Assembly (NCBI RefSeq): GCF_004000765.1
Contig: NZ_BILW01000005.1
Coordinates: forward strand, 124,001 to 188,000
DNA: 64,000 nt
Direction of reading: 5' to 3'
Origin: Paenibacillus chondroitinus NBRC 15376
GTDB taxonomy: Bacteria > Bacillota > Bacilli > Paenibacillales > NBRC-103111
Shown here in pieces: positions 17,819 to 25,266 of the stretch. The position numbers were made by a program, and so were the translations under genes. The notes beneath the pieces were generated by a model that saw only the letters and a program-made list of their open reading frames with translations, was not told the DNA's origin and ran no database searches. The first letter of the stretch is position 1. The number at the start of each line of letters is the position of its first letter.

Positions 17819-17920
17819 ATGGGTGCAAGTTGTGCAGGTTATGGTGGCTACTCCACAGCCGCGGTGGTATTGGTCCTTTATATTTTACTTGTAATTGTTC
17901 TTGCAGTTTTTGCTTGGTAA
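17819..17920 (+). CDS. YjcZ-family sporulation micropeptide
   Basis: 33 aa: MGASCAGYGGYSTAAVVLVL followed by a hydrophobic tail ending AVFAW. Gly/Tyr-rich start, YSTAA and single TM helix are the hallmarks of YjcZ-type peptides of spore formers. GAAGGGAAGG precedes the ATG. Thought to be made in sporulation; exact role unknown. Confidence 0.85.
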   Translation: MGASCAGYGGYSTAAVVLVLYILLVIVLAVFAW

Positions 17921-17960
17921 TACCCAGAATGCTCATTCGCTATCACCTTGTAGTGTACCG

Positions 17961-18002
17961 AAAAAGAGAATCCTTTAAGTTTTAAGGGGACTTCTTTTTT
18001 TT
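17961..18002 (+). terminator. Probable terminator
   Basis: AAAAAGAGAATCCTTTAA pairs imperfectly with TTAAGGGGACTTCTTTTT after the YjcZ gene. Confidence 0.55.
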
Positions 18003-18050
18003 GTTCATAGAATCGATTCGAGTTGTATGTACACAATACACAGCAAAGGG

Positions 18051-18075
18051 AGGCTGCCGGCACGATCGGCAGCCT
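18051..18075. other. Perfect 9-bp hairpin
   Basis: AGGCTGCCG / CGGCAGCCT, loop GCACGAT. No T-tract; regulatory or relic. Confidence 0.4.
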
Positions 18076-18102
18076 TTCGCTCACCTAACGGGCAGAATAG
18101 TG

Positions 18103-18136
18103 AATTTATACATTTTCCAATGTACAATTTATACAT
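18103..18136. repeat. Direct repeat AATTTATACAT
   Basis: Two identical 11-bp copies at 18103-18113 and 18126-18136, 23 bp apart (about two helical turns), in the leader of the following gene. Possible operator. Confidence 0.4.
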
Positions 18137-18287
18137 GTATATAAGCGCATATGTTGGATAAATTAAACATAAAAAGAAACCTATAAAGTTCGTACATGAA
18201 TGGTAATGAAGACTAATCCTGAAATCAAGAATTATTATGGTTACAAGCGGAATGCTTATTGGGAGAAATATTGTTAGGAGGCATAAA

Positions 18288-18902
18288 ATGGATTTTAAAC
18301 AATATTGGAATCAAATCCTTGAGAAACAGGAAGAGTTAAATTCGCAATTAAGTTCTTATTGGAGTAGTTTTTCGGATATGGGTAATTGGCAATTTTGGGT
18401 AGTTACTTCATTGTTGGTGGTACCCCTTCTATTGGTTTTCTTTATAGTAGATCGAAAAAGAATTTTTGAAATATTTTTCTTTGGATATACAGTACATATG
18501 ATCTGGACGTACATCGATATTGCACTTGGAAGAACCGGTCACTTCACTCATAAATACTTTCTAACTCCTGTATTGCCGAATGCATTAAATATCACTGTAT
18601 CGGTACTTCCAGTTGGTTTTTTGCTTTTGTATCAATATTGTACCAATAAGAATAAAAATTTCTATTTGTATACCTTGTTGTTAAGTGCAATGTTTGCATT
18701 TGGTTTCGCAACAATTGAAAAGTATATGGGGTTTGTTGAATTTAGAAAAGGAACGAACCAATTTCACCTATTTATTATCGATGTTGGAATAGCATATATT
18801 GCCTACTGGTTTACTAGGTTACTTCTAAAAGTAAGAGAAAAGAATAATAATTGGAACCGTGAATTAAACATAAACAATCCTTTTAAAAAGAAGGCACGAT
18901 AA
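18288..18902 (+). CDS. CBO0543-like integral membrane protein
   Basis: 204 aa from ATG 18288 (TTAGGAGG 7 nt upstream). About five TM helices after a soluble ~35-aa start. The stretch THKYFLTPVLPNALNI followed by LLLYQYC is the pattern I associate with CBO0543-family proteins common in Paenibacillus and Clostridium; function unknown. Strongly AT-rich. Followed by a stretch of nearly 1 kb with no convincing gene. Confidence 0.7.
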   Translation: MDFKQYWNQILEKQEELNSQLSSYWSSFSDMGNWQFWVVTSLLVVPLLLVFFIVDRKRIFEIFFFGYTVHMIWTYIDIALGRTGHFTHKYFLTPVLPNALNITVSVLPVGFLLLYQYCTNKNKNFYLYTLLLSAMFAFGFATIEKYMGFVEFRKGTNQFHLFIIDVGIAYIAYWFTRLLLKVREKNNNWNRELNINNPFKKKAR

Positions 18903-19011
18903 TAAGTACATCAAGGTCACCTTTGCGGAACAAAACTTAAACTAACGGGAGAACGATAGTTCAAAAAACATGGAGCAGATGCCGACGTTTCCAGTCTAGA
19001 AGCCGCAGGGC

Positions 19012-19134
19012 TCAATCAAAATCTCCAGCCTTTGCATCATTAAAAGCCCTCTCAACCTGTTCCAATGAAGGGACTCGTTGATGTTTTCTGTGTAATCCAA
19101 TGATTCTCGACAATTCAGTACTCTTGAACTTCAT
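19012..19134 (-). pseudogene. Possible gene fragment
   Basis: 40-codon reading MKFKSTELSRIIGLHRKHQ...GDFD* with protein-like composition; the overlapping upstream frame (GNVIAVAILKQTKEIDEVQEY*) also looks coding, suggesting a frameshifted remnant. No RBS. Confidence 0.25.
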
Positions 19135-19285
19135 CAATTTCTTTCGTTTGTTTAAGTATTGCAACTGCAATAACATTTCCAGTGTATTACATCCTTAAAG
19201 GTAGATGAATTACTCATGAGCTCGGAAATAAATAATTTGACTGGGATATCTAAGTCAAATAGAACTCATTTAGCGAATAAGTATT

Positions 19286-19318
19286 TCCCCACTGGTTAAA
19301 TATCTGGTGGGGATTTTT
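19286..19318 (+). terminator. Terminator-like hairpin
   Basis: TCCCCAC / GTGGGGA followed by T5. Confidence 0.5.
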
Positions 19319-19842
19319 GTGTTCCTAAAATAAAATAACTTGCATAGCGAATACGTGCTCGGTATATAATATAACACACAAACAAGTGTTCTTGTTTTGG
19401 GCTATATAGTCATATTCTGTTTGATTTAAAAGAGGTTGAGAACACAATTTATACTGAAATACAAAATATTAAAAGTAGAATGAAAAAACGGGACATTAAA
19501 GTGTTAAACATGTCAACCACTGCTTTAGGTATAAATGATGAATATAAAGTTCGCGGTTATATCCACCATTTTACAATGCTACGAAGTTTGATTAAGGCTG
19601 AACTCATGCTTAGTATGAAAACCTTTATGCCAGATTGGATGACAACAGCGCAGTTTAAGACTTTTAATTTTAAGGTCTTGGTCTGCTGCCGTTTCTTTTA
19701 ATGGATCAATCTAAACCGTATTTTTCAAAACTTATCATTCTTCAATTTAAAAACCGAGTTTAAAGTATTTGGTACCCAAAGCGTACCCAAGCGATAAAAA
19801 ACAAGCTGTTATATGCACTTTTTGAAGACTGTACTAATAAAC

Positions 19843-19874
19843 AAAACCCGCAAAGCACAGTGCTATGCGGGTTT
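19843..19874 (-). terminator. tRNA-Val terminator
   Basis: On the minus strand AAACCCGCA...TGCGGGTTTT, ten bases past the tRNA. Confidence 0.85.
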
Positions 19875-19884
19875 CTGTTATATA

Positions 19885-19957
19885 TGACCTGTAGTGGGCT
19901 CGAACCACTGACCCCTACCCTGTCAAGATAGTGCTCTCCCAGCTGAGCTAACAAGTC
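19885..19957 (-). tRNA. tRNA-Val (GAC)
   Basis: 73-nt cloverleaf on the minus strand. Acceptor GACTTGT/ACAGGTC, anticodon loop TTGACAG with GAC, T-arm GGTTCGAGCC, discriminator A, no encoded CCA. Confidence 0.92.
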
Positions 19958-20034
19958 GTTTTGTAAAGACAATTAGTAATATACCAAGAATTCTCAAGCA
20001 TGTCAATATATAAAATGATTATTTTGTAAACGGA

Positions 20035-20202
20035 TTAATGGCGCCAAAAGCGAAAAAGCTTGGTGAGGAGATGGTAAGTTTTACGCTTCTTTTTGGACCT
20101 GGGCATGAAGGAGAATTCGTTTGTTGAAGTTTCTAAAGTTGCTGTATGACCTTTCCCCAGCAGGATGGACAGTTCATCGTCGGTTACGCCTTGCATTGTC
20201 AT
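20035..20202 (-). CDS. Small basic protein, 55 aa
   Basis: Open frame MTMQGVTDDELSILLGKGHT...FRFWRH*. GGAAAGG lies about 12 nt before the ATG. The N-terminal half is acidic, the C-terminal half strongly basic (PRSKKKRKTYHLLTKLFRFWR), suggesting nucleic-acid or membrane contact. No family known; moderate support. Confidence 0.45.
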   Translation of the reverse strand: MTMQGVTDDELSILLGKGHTATLETSTNEFSFMPRSKKKRKTYHLLTKLFRFWRH

Positions 20203-20329
20203 GGATTAGTCAACCTTTCCGCTCAATCATGTCATTAATATATCAAAAAAGTCAGCGCTTTGATATAGGACTTTCATATTAGCGGGATTTATGGTAACTT
20301 GGTGTCATTAGAGTTTGGGAGGAACAGGA

Positions 20330-20524
20330 ATGACGAAGCAGCAGCATCGATGGAATTTGCGTTTAAAAAGCAGTAATGTATATCTAGGTACCGTATATTT
20401 GGGCGATCCGCTTCCTGAAGTGGAAGATGTGATTATGATTGGCGATAAGAAATATACAATTCTTGAACTCGGAAGTAATCGCGATGCAAGCGATGTGTTT
20501 GTAGAAGAAGTGAAGAAGAAGTAA
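20330..20524 (+). CDS. Small hypothetical protein, 64 aa
   Basis: ATG 20330 with GGGAGG 7 nt upstream. MTKQQHRWNLRLKSSNVYLGTVYLG...: beta-rich with basic start and end, no Cys. Own terminator. Function unknown. Confidence 0.7.
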   Translation: MTKQQHRWNLRLKSSNVYLGTVYLGDPLPEVEDVIMIGDKKYTILELGSNRDASDVFVEEVKKK

Positions 20525-20532
20525 CTCATGGT

Positions 20533-20577
20533 AAAAGCGCTGTCTAGGAGGGTTCATCCTTCTAAACAGCGCTTTTT
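20533..20577. terminator. Bidirectional terminator
   Basis: AAAAGCGCTGT...ACAGCGCTTTTT between convergent genes. Confidence 0.9.
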
Positions 20578-20620
20578 AATTTAGCTTATTCTTACACTGG
20601 ATCCTATGCTTTTGTATGTA

Positions 20621-20914
20621 CTAGGCAATGTTGTAGAGGGAGGCCAGGCAATCAACGAACATTTTGTTATATTCCTCGCGGGTGTAGTCTTTGTTGCAGG
20701 CAATGTCTCTTCCCAGGAATTGAAACCAGGTGATTTCTGTTTGCGCTTTTTTGTAAATAAATTTGCCGTGTTGGATGAGGAAGGTGTCATTCTCGAAGTA
20801 AGGTACGTTGTCAAACTGAAGCGTTTTTTCGCCTTTTTGTTCGGAGACTAATGTCGCCAATAGAATAAGCATGCGGTACGGATCACGGAAAATTTCATAT
20901 TGTTGTTCAGTCAT
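20621..20914 (-). CDS. Hypothetical protein, 97 aa
   Basis: GAAAGGAGTG precedes the start. The sequence (MTEQQYEIFRDPYRMLILLATLVSEQ... ITWFQFLGRDIACNKDYT) is soluble and mixed alpha/beta. No family recognised. Convergent with the 64-aa gene. Confidence 0.75.
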   Translation of the reverse strand: MTEQQYEIFRDPYRMLILLATLVSEQKGEKTLQFDNVPYFENDTFLIQHGKFIYKKAQTEITWFQFLGRDIACNKDYTREEYNKMFVDCLASLYNIA

Positions 20915-21038
20915 GGATTACCACTCCTTTCGTGTATAAGGGATAAAGCCATCATACTAGAGAGGTAATCCGAATAAAATATGCGAACGAAAACTCATGA
21001 GGATATCGAAGGAACAGATGACAATATTGAAGAAATAG

Positions 21039-21088
21039 AAAAAAAGACTGACGGTCACTCTAAGGAGGATCGAGTGAAATCAGTCTTT
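21039..21088 (-). terminator. SASP terminator
   Basis: Minus-strand AAAGACTGA...TCAGTCTTTTTTT with an inner TTCACTC/GAGTGA pair. Confidence 0.85.
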
Positions 21089-21112
21089 GGAGTTTGCGTC
21101 TACATCAAAGGA

Positions 21113-21322
21113 TTAACGTTTGAAGCTGGAAAGTTGTTGTTCTGCGATTTGTACCAAACGCTTCGTGATGTTTCCGCCGATCGCGCCAGCATCACGAGTT
21201 GCCAAGTTACCGTTGTAGCCAGTAGGGGAGAGAGGGACACCAATTTCCTGAGCGACTTCAAACTTCAGTTGATCCAATGCTGCTTTTGCTTGTTGTACGA
21301 CTAAAGTGTTGTTACTAGCCAT
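21113..21322 (-). CDS. Alpha/beta-type small acid-soluble spore protein
   Basis: 69 aa. It carries the SASP signature: KFEVAQEIGVPL with the Glu-Ile GPR cleavage region, then GYNGNLATRDAGAIGGNITKRLV, the DNA-binding helix-turn-helix region. These proteins coat spore DNA and protect it from UV and heat, and are degraded at germination. RBS AAAAGGAGATG. Expected to be forespore (SigG) expressed; no unambiguous SigG promoter read. Confidence 0.96.
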   Translation of the reverse strand: MASNNTLVVQQAKAALDQLKFEVAQEIGVPLSPTGYNGNLATRDAGAIGGNITKRLVQIAEQQLSSFKR

Positions 21323-21411
21323 TCAAAATCATCTCCTTTTTTATGGTACATCAGTATTATTTGAATGTTCAGAAAATTTATACGCAAAAAATAAAAATAT
21401 CTATATCATCA

Positions 21412-21438
21412 ATAAACCCCCAACCGGTTGGCTGGGGG
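21412..21438 (-). terminator. Terminator
   Basis: Minus-strand CCCCCAGCCAACCGGTTGGGGG then TTTATT. Confidence 0.75.
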
Positions 21439-21464
21439 AGGATATATTTTAAAATAAGGATCAA

Positions 21465-21620
21465 TTATTCCTCTTCGGATTCCACGCTTTCCTCAGCCGC
21501 TGCAGCTTCTTGACTCGCCTCTGCAACCTCTTCAGCCGCCTCTTCGTTCACTACTTCTTCTGTGGACTCTTCAGCGATTTCTTCTTCATTTTGGGATACA
21601 ACTTCTTCTTCTTGGCTCAT
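21465..21620 (-). CDS. Highly acidic Glu/Ala-rich peptide, 51 aa
   Basis: ATG 21620 with AGGAGGTGA 7 nt upstream. Composition is almost only Glu, Ala, Val, Ser (MSQEEEVVSQNEEEIAEE...). Likely disordered and strongly negative. It neighbours the SASP gene; function unknown. Confidence 0.7.
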   Translation of the reverse strand: MSQEEEVVSQNEEEIAEESTEEVVNEEAAEEVAEASQEAAAAEESVESEEE

Positions 21621-21847
21621 GCATTTCACCTCCTCGGTTATGTATAATATCATTTTATCCGCTTCTATCAGGCCCTACAAGAGGGTTTAGAGGGCTGTGC
21701 ATAGATTTAATGAAACCTTAATTCGTTTGTCAAATCCCGCTAAAAGGGGGTAGCGAGAAAACTCGGTTTTTGCGCCAAAATGACTTATTTTCGCCGGATT
21801 TCTCTAATGAGCATGTTTTATTTTTCTATGAATATACATGAGGCAAG

Positions 21848-21919
21848 CAGCGAAAGTTTATGAATGACTAAGCTGAGCTACGCTATAAAGATAGTTTTCT
21901 TACGAAAACTCTTAGGAGG
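21848..21919 (+). promoter_or_regulatory. SD-linked hairpin leader element (copy A)
   Basis: AGTTTTC (21893-21899), loop TTAC, GAAAACT (21904-21910), then CTTAGGAGG. Preceded by GCTACGC. Same element ahead of the CBS gene and the PTS gene. A degenerate upstream copy may start near 21848. Confidence 0.6.
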
Positions 21920-21926
21920 AGTCCGA

Positions 21927-22253
21927 ATGAACCGGTCGGATGTTATTTTGGAATTACAGTTAGTCCCTGAGCTGCTCAAGCAAGCTGAAGCGATCTATGT
22001 GGATGCCGTATCTGAGCTGAGTTGGGCCAAGCACGAACTATTGACGAAGGAATGTGAGGTCATAGGTGACGGATTGGTGACAGGGAAAAATGAACAGCAG
22101 CGTCAAGCTGAAATGTGGCCTTACACGAAAGATTTGCAGCAGCAAGTGTTAAGAATGGAAGATGCCGTCGAGCATACGAAGGTAGAGTTCCATTTTTACA
22201 AGCGAAAGCTTGAAAATCTACAAATTATAGCCAAATTGATGACCATTCTATAA
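21927..22253 (+). CDS. Hypothetical coiled-coil protein, 108 aa
   Basis: ATG 21927 follows AGGAGGAG. The sequence is nearly all helix with heptad-like leucines (LVPELLKQAEAIYVDAVSEL, LQQQVLRMEDAVEHTKVEF), suggesting a coiled coil. No family recognised. Its leader carries the recurring hairpin element. Single gene with terminator. Confidence 0.75.
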   Translation: MNRSDVILELQLVPELLKQAEAIYVDAVSELSWAKHELLTKECEVIGDGLVTGKNEQQRQAEMWPYTKDLQQQVLRMEDAVEHTKVEFHFYKRKLENLQIIAKLMTIL

Positions 22254-22271
22254 GGGGAAATAAATGATGAG

Positions 22272-22302
22272 AAACCTGCGATCGGATGATTGCGGGTTTT
22301 TT
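22272..22302 (+). terminator. Terminator
   Basis: AAACCTGC/GCGGGTTT plus T-run. Confidence 0.8.
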
Positions 22303-22422
22303 ACTATTTCTGAGCATAGATGAAAATTTTATTTTTGTTATACGGTTACAGCAGAAGTCAGTTGTGCATCCTAAGGGTAGATTATGTAAAATGCTAAGTT
22401 TTCGGGAGGACGAAGATACGAC

Positions 22423-22971
22423 ATGAAATCATTAAAAATTGTTGTGACTGTGAGTTTGGGGCTGCTCGTGCTGACAGGTTGTCAAAGTGTGAAAAGTACG
22501 GCGACAGCAGAAGCTGGTTCTACGCCACCTCTAGAGGTTACATTAATTGGGACAAGCGGACAAACGGTTGGTAAGGCACAACTGGCGGCCGTTCCAGAGG
22601 GCGTACAAATTGATCTTCAAGTAAGCGGGCTGACGCCTGGTGCCCATGGTTTTCATATTCATGAAAAAGCCGCTTGCGTTGCGCCGACATTTGATTCGGC
22701 AGGTGCTCATTTTAACCCGATGCATAAAGAGCATGGTTTCCTAAATCCCAAAGGCGCGCATGCTGGGGACCTTCCTAACTTGGTCGTAGATGAGCAGGGA
22801 AATGGCCGTTTGAGTACGGTCACCAAATCCGTGGTGCTGCTTCCTGACAAGCCAAATTCATTGTTTAAGCCAGGGGGAACCTCTCTCGTCATTCATGAGA
22901 AAGAGGATGATTTGAAGACGGATCCATCTGGAAATTCTGGTAAACGAATCGCCTGCGGTGCCGTGAAATAA
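22423..22971 (+). CDS. sodC: Cu/Zn superoxide dismutase-like lipoprotein
   Basis: 182 aa with lipobox LTGC (Cys20). All metal ligands of classical SodC line up: His78 and His80 (GFHIHE), bridging His96 (AHFNP), His104, His113 and Asp116 (HAGD) for zinc, His158 (VIHEKEDD) for copper. Cys85 and Cys178 can form the structural disulfide. Dismutates superoxide outside the membrane. B. subtilis YojM is reported to lack one copper ligand; here the set is complete. RBS GGGAGG region; the gene runs into the Gln/Gly-rich gene 22 bp on. Confidence 0.93.
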   Translation: MKSLKIVVTVSLGLLVLTGCQSVKSTATAEAGSTPPLEVTLIGTSGQTVGKAQLAAVPEGVQIDLQVSGLTPGAHGFHIHEKAACVAPTFDSAGAHFNPMHKEHGFLNPKGAHAGDLPNLVVDEQGNGRLSTVTKSVVLLPDKPNSLFKPGGTSLVIHEKEDDLKTDPSGNSGKRIACGAVK

Positions 22972-22993
22972 AGGAAGGAGCATTCATGACAAC

Positions 22994-23542
22994 ATGATCA
23001 AAACACAGGATCTCAAACTGCAGATGGATGAACTCACCAAACAGAATGACTTAGTGCTAATTGAGCTCGAACAGGTAAAGAAAATGTTGTTAGGCGGATC
23101 CCAAAGCTCGCAAGGTGGCCAAAATCAGCAGCAAGCTTCGAATTCCGGTCAATCGCAAGCGCAGGGTGAAGATCAAGGACAGAACCAGGATCAAGCTCAA
23201 AGTCAGGCTCAAGGGCAAGGACAAGATCAGGGACAGGCTCAAGGACAATCTCAAGGACAATCTCAAGGTCAGGGCCAAGGACAAGGACAAGGCCAGCAAG
23301 CCGGACAAAATGGCGCTAACGGCCAACAAGTCTCAGACTTAGCCAATGAACTATTGAAAATTAAGGATTTGGTTGAAAAGCTGGAACAAAAAACATCCCA
23401 ATATGTCAGCAGCCAGTCCAACAACGGGACATTAACAGAGAAAGACGCAGTCAATCTGATATTGACGTTAATGAACGGCATGGTCGATTGGGCCAGCGAA
23501 TTTGTATCATCCAAAGCCTCTTCGAATGGACAGCTGCAATAA
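22994..23542 (+). CDS. Gln/Gly-rich repeat protein with flanking helices
   Basis: 182 aa. Helical N-terminus (res. 1-33, LQMDELTKQNDLVLIELEQV), a ~75-residue stretch of GQ/SQ/DQ repeats (res. ~35-110) and a helical C-terminus (~113-170). AAGGAAGGAG lies before a 3-codon ATGACAACATGA mini-ORF whose end overlaps this ATG. Likely cotranscribed with sodC. The look is that of spore-surface or spacer proteins; role unknown. Repeat length may vary between strains. Confidence 0.78.
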   Translation: MIKTQDLKLQMDELTKQNDLVLIELEQVKKMLLGGSQSSQGGQNQQQASNSGQSQAQGEDQGQNQDQAQSQAQGQGQDQGQAQGQSQGQSQGQGQGQGQGQQAGQNGANGQQVSDLANELLKIKDLVEKLEQKTSQYVSSQSNNGTLTEKDAVNLILTLMNGMVDWASEFVSSKASSNGQLQ

Positions 23543-23565
23543 CATAAAAGAGATCAGCACCCCAA

Positions 23566-23593
23566 AAAAAGAGCTGCCCGTGCAGCTCTTTTT
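23566..23593 (+). terminator. Terminator
   Basis: AAAAAGAGCTGC CCGT GCAGCTCTTTTT. Confidence 0.9.
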
Positions 23594-23758
23594 GGTTTTT
23601 TGTCGAAACGAAACGCTTTTCAATTGTTTTTTCAGTGACGCGTTTTATTGATTCTTTAGGCGATTCGACAATATGCACTTATTTACATAATCGAGTCTGA
23701 CCGATAAAGTAAAGAGGAGTTAAACGTAAAGAGACAAACCATAGATGGGGTGTAGTGT

Positions 23759-23947
23759 ATGCGGGAAATAGATATTCATCATCTGATGAATCAACTCGGA
23801 ATTCAGCCTGATCAATTACATAAATGGATGTCTGATCAAGGGAATGAAGCTAAGGTTGAAGCGACTCGTAGAGCCGATCATTATTTGATCACGCAGACCC
23901 CTTCGAGCTTCATTTCGACACCGACGCGGAACTCTAATTCGGGATAA
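23759..23947 (+). CDS. Doubtful small ORF, 62 aa
   Basis: MREIDIHHLMNQLGIQPDQLHKWMSDQ... reads protein-like for 45 residues; TGGGGTG is a weak RBS. Its 3' end overlaps the convergent Ger(x)C-like fragment, so it may be truncated. Low support. Confidence 0.35.
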   Translation: MREIDIHHLMNQLGIQPDQLHKWMSDQGNEAKVEATRRADHYLITQTPSSFISTPTRNSNSG

Positions 23948-24342
23948 ACTGATGCCGATTCTTCAATGACACCTCTCATCTTAATGTGCATATCGATATA
24001 AGGAGGTCCATTTTTTGGAATGAGAATGTGATATTTCGAATTAATGTTATCCACCGAAACGAAAAATTTCGAATCCTGAAAGGGAGCTTCAATTTCAACT
24101 TTGTTAATACTCGCTTTTATAATATTAAAAAGGTGTGTTTCATTCGAGTTTAGTGTTAGCTGAACATTCTTTTTATCAAAAACAACGGCAGTATTGATCG
24201 TAAAACGATTATTAGCCGATTCCACAATGGAGAGAATGGGATCTAATCCTAGTTCTTTTTTTTTGCGATAAAAGTTGAATAGGTATTCGGAAACCACATA
24301 ACTGGATTCTACCCCCGAAGGATACCCTTCCTTTCCAAGCAA
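23881..24342 (-). pseudogene. Remnant of a Ger(x)C-type spore germination protein
   Basis: 153 codons resembling the C-terminal domain of GerAC/GerBC lipoproteins: GLDPILSIVE, FTINTAVVFDKKNVQLTLNSNET, then a short beta region. Normal members have ~370 aa with a lipoprotein signal; here the reading begins with TTG right after an in-frame stop, has no RBS and no signal, and also lacks the usual C-terminal helix. Best seen as a decayed fragment of a gerA-type operon. Confidence 0.55.
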
Positions 24343-24673
24343 AGTTTACCTCTTAGTCTGTCTCCGGAGGGCTGACCCTATCCATGACTTAAGGGAAACT
24401 GGCTGATTCAGGCAGCGAAGAAGATAATGTTGAAATTGCCGTGGGTGGCGCTGTTTTTTCTGGTGGAAGGAGCAGTTCTGCTTGGGAAGTAAGAAAAGCG
24501 GGAGGGGAGGGAATTCGGAATGAGACGTGGCAGCGGGGGAAGCGGGTGATCCGTTCCAGGGAGGAACGGACCCGATCTTCCGAAAGTCCATTGCGTGGAC
24601 CCAATGTCCACTGAACCGCGATTTTGGATGAAATGTATGAAGATTGGAAAAGGACAAGACAGGAGTGCTGTGA
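24343..24673. other. Structured gene-less block of 331 bases
   Basis: No credible ORF. It contains a perfect hairpin TCCGTTCC/GGAACGGA (near 24550), TCCATTG...CAATGTCCAC pairing near 24590, and purine-rich tracts. From memory it resembles intergenic blocks that recur in Paenibacillus genomes; not verifiable here. Candidate ncRNA or dispersed repeat. Confidence 0.45.
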
Positions 24674-25108
24674 CTACCTCTCTCCTGCAGCGGAGGGGGA
24701 TTTGAACACGACTTGCTTCGCGCAATATTCAATGATTTCGCTTCTTCGCACAATACCGATGAATTTATCGGAATCATCTACAATTGGCACGAAGTTTTGA
24801 ACTTTGGCTAAATCAATGAGATCTACCATGTCCGCATGGATATGGACAGGTTTGTTTTGCACACGTAGCGGAACCTCAGACAGCAAATGCCGGTGCGCAT
24901 TCTCAAACGTTATGCCTTCCGAATTTTTCAAAAACCATAACAAATCGCCTTCAGTGACAGTCCCTACATAATGACCATCGTCGGATAATATCGGTACCGC
25001 GGTATAACGGTGATATTCCATACGCTCAAGTGTTTGACGAAGCGTTGTTTGTAATGTTGTTGTAATAACCTCTGATTTCGGTAAAAGGAAAAAAGCGATA
25101 TTCATCAT
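24674..25108 (-). CDS. CBS-domain protein
   Basis: 144 aa with two CBS motifs (res. ~8-62 and ~78-132): TAVPILSDDGHYVGTVTEGDLLW and FVPIVDDSDKFIGIVRRSEIIEY. Similar to the single-Bateman-domain proteins YkuL/CbpB, which bind adenine nucleotides or c-di-AMP. Two ATGs in tandem (25108, 25105) follow CTAAGGAG; either may be used. The leader carries two tandem copies of the hairpin element. Ligand here unknown. Confidence 0.88.
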   Translation of the reverse strand: MMNIAFFLLPKSEVITTTLQTTLRQTLERMEYHRYTAVPILSDDGHYVGTVTEGDLLWFLKNSEGITFENAHRHLLSEVPLRVQNKPVHIHADMVDLIDLAKVQNFVPIVDDSDKFIGIVRRSEIIEYCAKQVVFKSPSAAGER

Positions 25109-25116
25109 TCACACTC

Positions 25117-25192
25117 CTTAGAGTTTTCATAAGAAAACTGACGTTGCTAGCAAAGGCTTGGAGTTTTACGCAGGAAAACTTTCTTCGTAAGC
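25117..25192 (-). promoter_or_regulatory. Tandem SD-linked hairpin leader elements (copies C and D)
   Basis: Copy C, minus strand from 25151: GCTAGCAACGTC, stem AGTTTTC, loop TTAT, GAAAACT, then CTAAGGAG. Copy D starts 41 nt further upstream at 25192: GCTTACGAAGAA, AGTTTT...AAAACT, CCAAG. Confidence 0.6.
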
Positions 25193-25266
25193 TAACACTC
25201 CTATTGTATCAAAATTTACGAATAGAATCTAAACCTGTGTTGGATGCTACAAGAGAGGTGAGTAGA

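Larger units (their letters stand above)
18903..19884. other. Gene-poor stretch with apparent gene debris
   Basis: No convincing intact gene. Short in-frame tails look like ends of lost genes: KYIKVTFAEQNLN* on the plus strand near 18906-18944 and LKTEFKVFGTQSVPKR* near 19746-19796. The latter, close to the 3' end of tRNA-Val, is faintly like an integrase C-terminus. A 73-codon plus-strand ORF at 19480-19701 has no RBS and is doubtful. A terminator-like hairpin lies at 19286. Confidence 0.45.

Noticed and set aside
19480..19701. 73-codon plus-strand ORF near tRNA-Val
   Set aside because: No RBS, odd composition and no recognisable homology; kept only as part of the gene-poor stretch.
23200..23300. 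Tandem repeats considered as a CRISPR array
   Set aside because: The periodicity is 6-12 bp within a coding frame, with no spacers and no cas genes nearby.
23090..23342. Alternative frames through the CAAGGACAA-type repeat tract
   Set aside because: They are alternate readings of a simple repeat and give Leu/Ser- or Lys-rich nonsense proteins; the GQ frame has helical flanks and an RBS.
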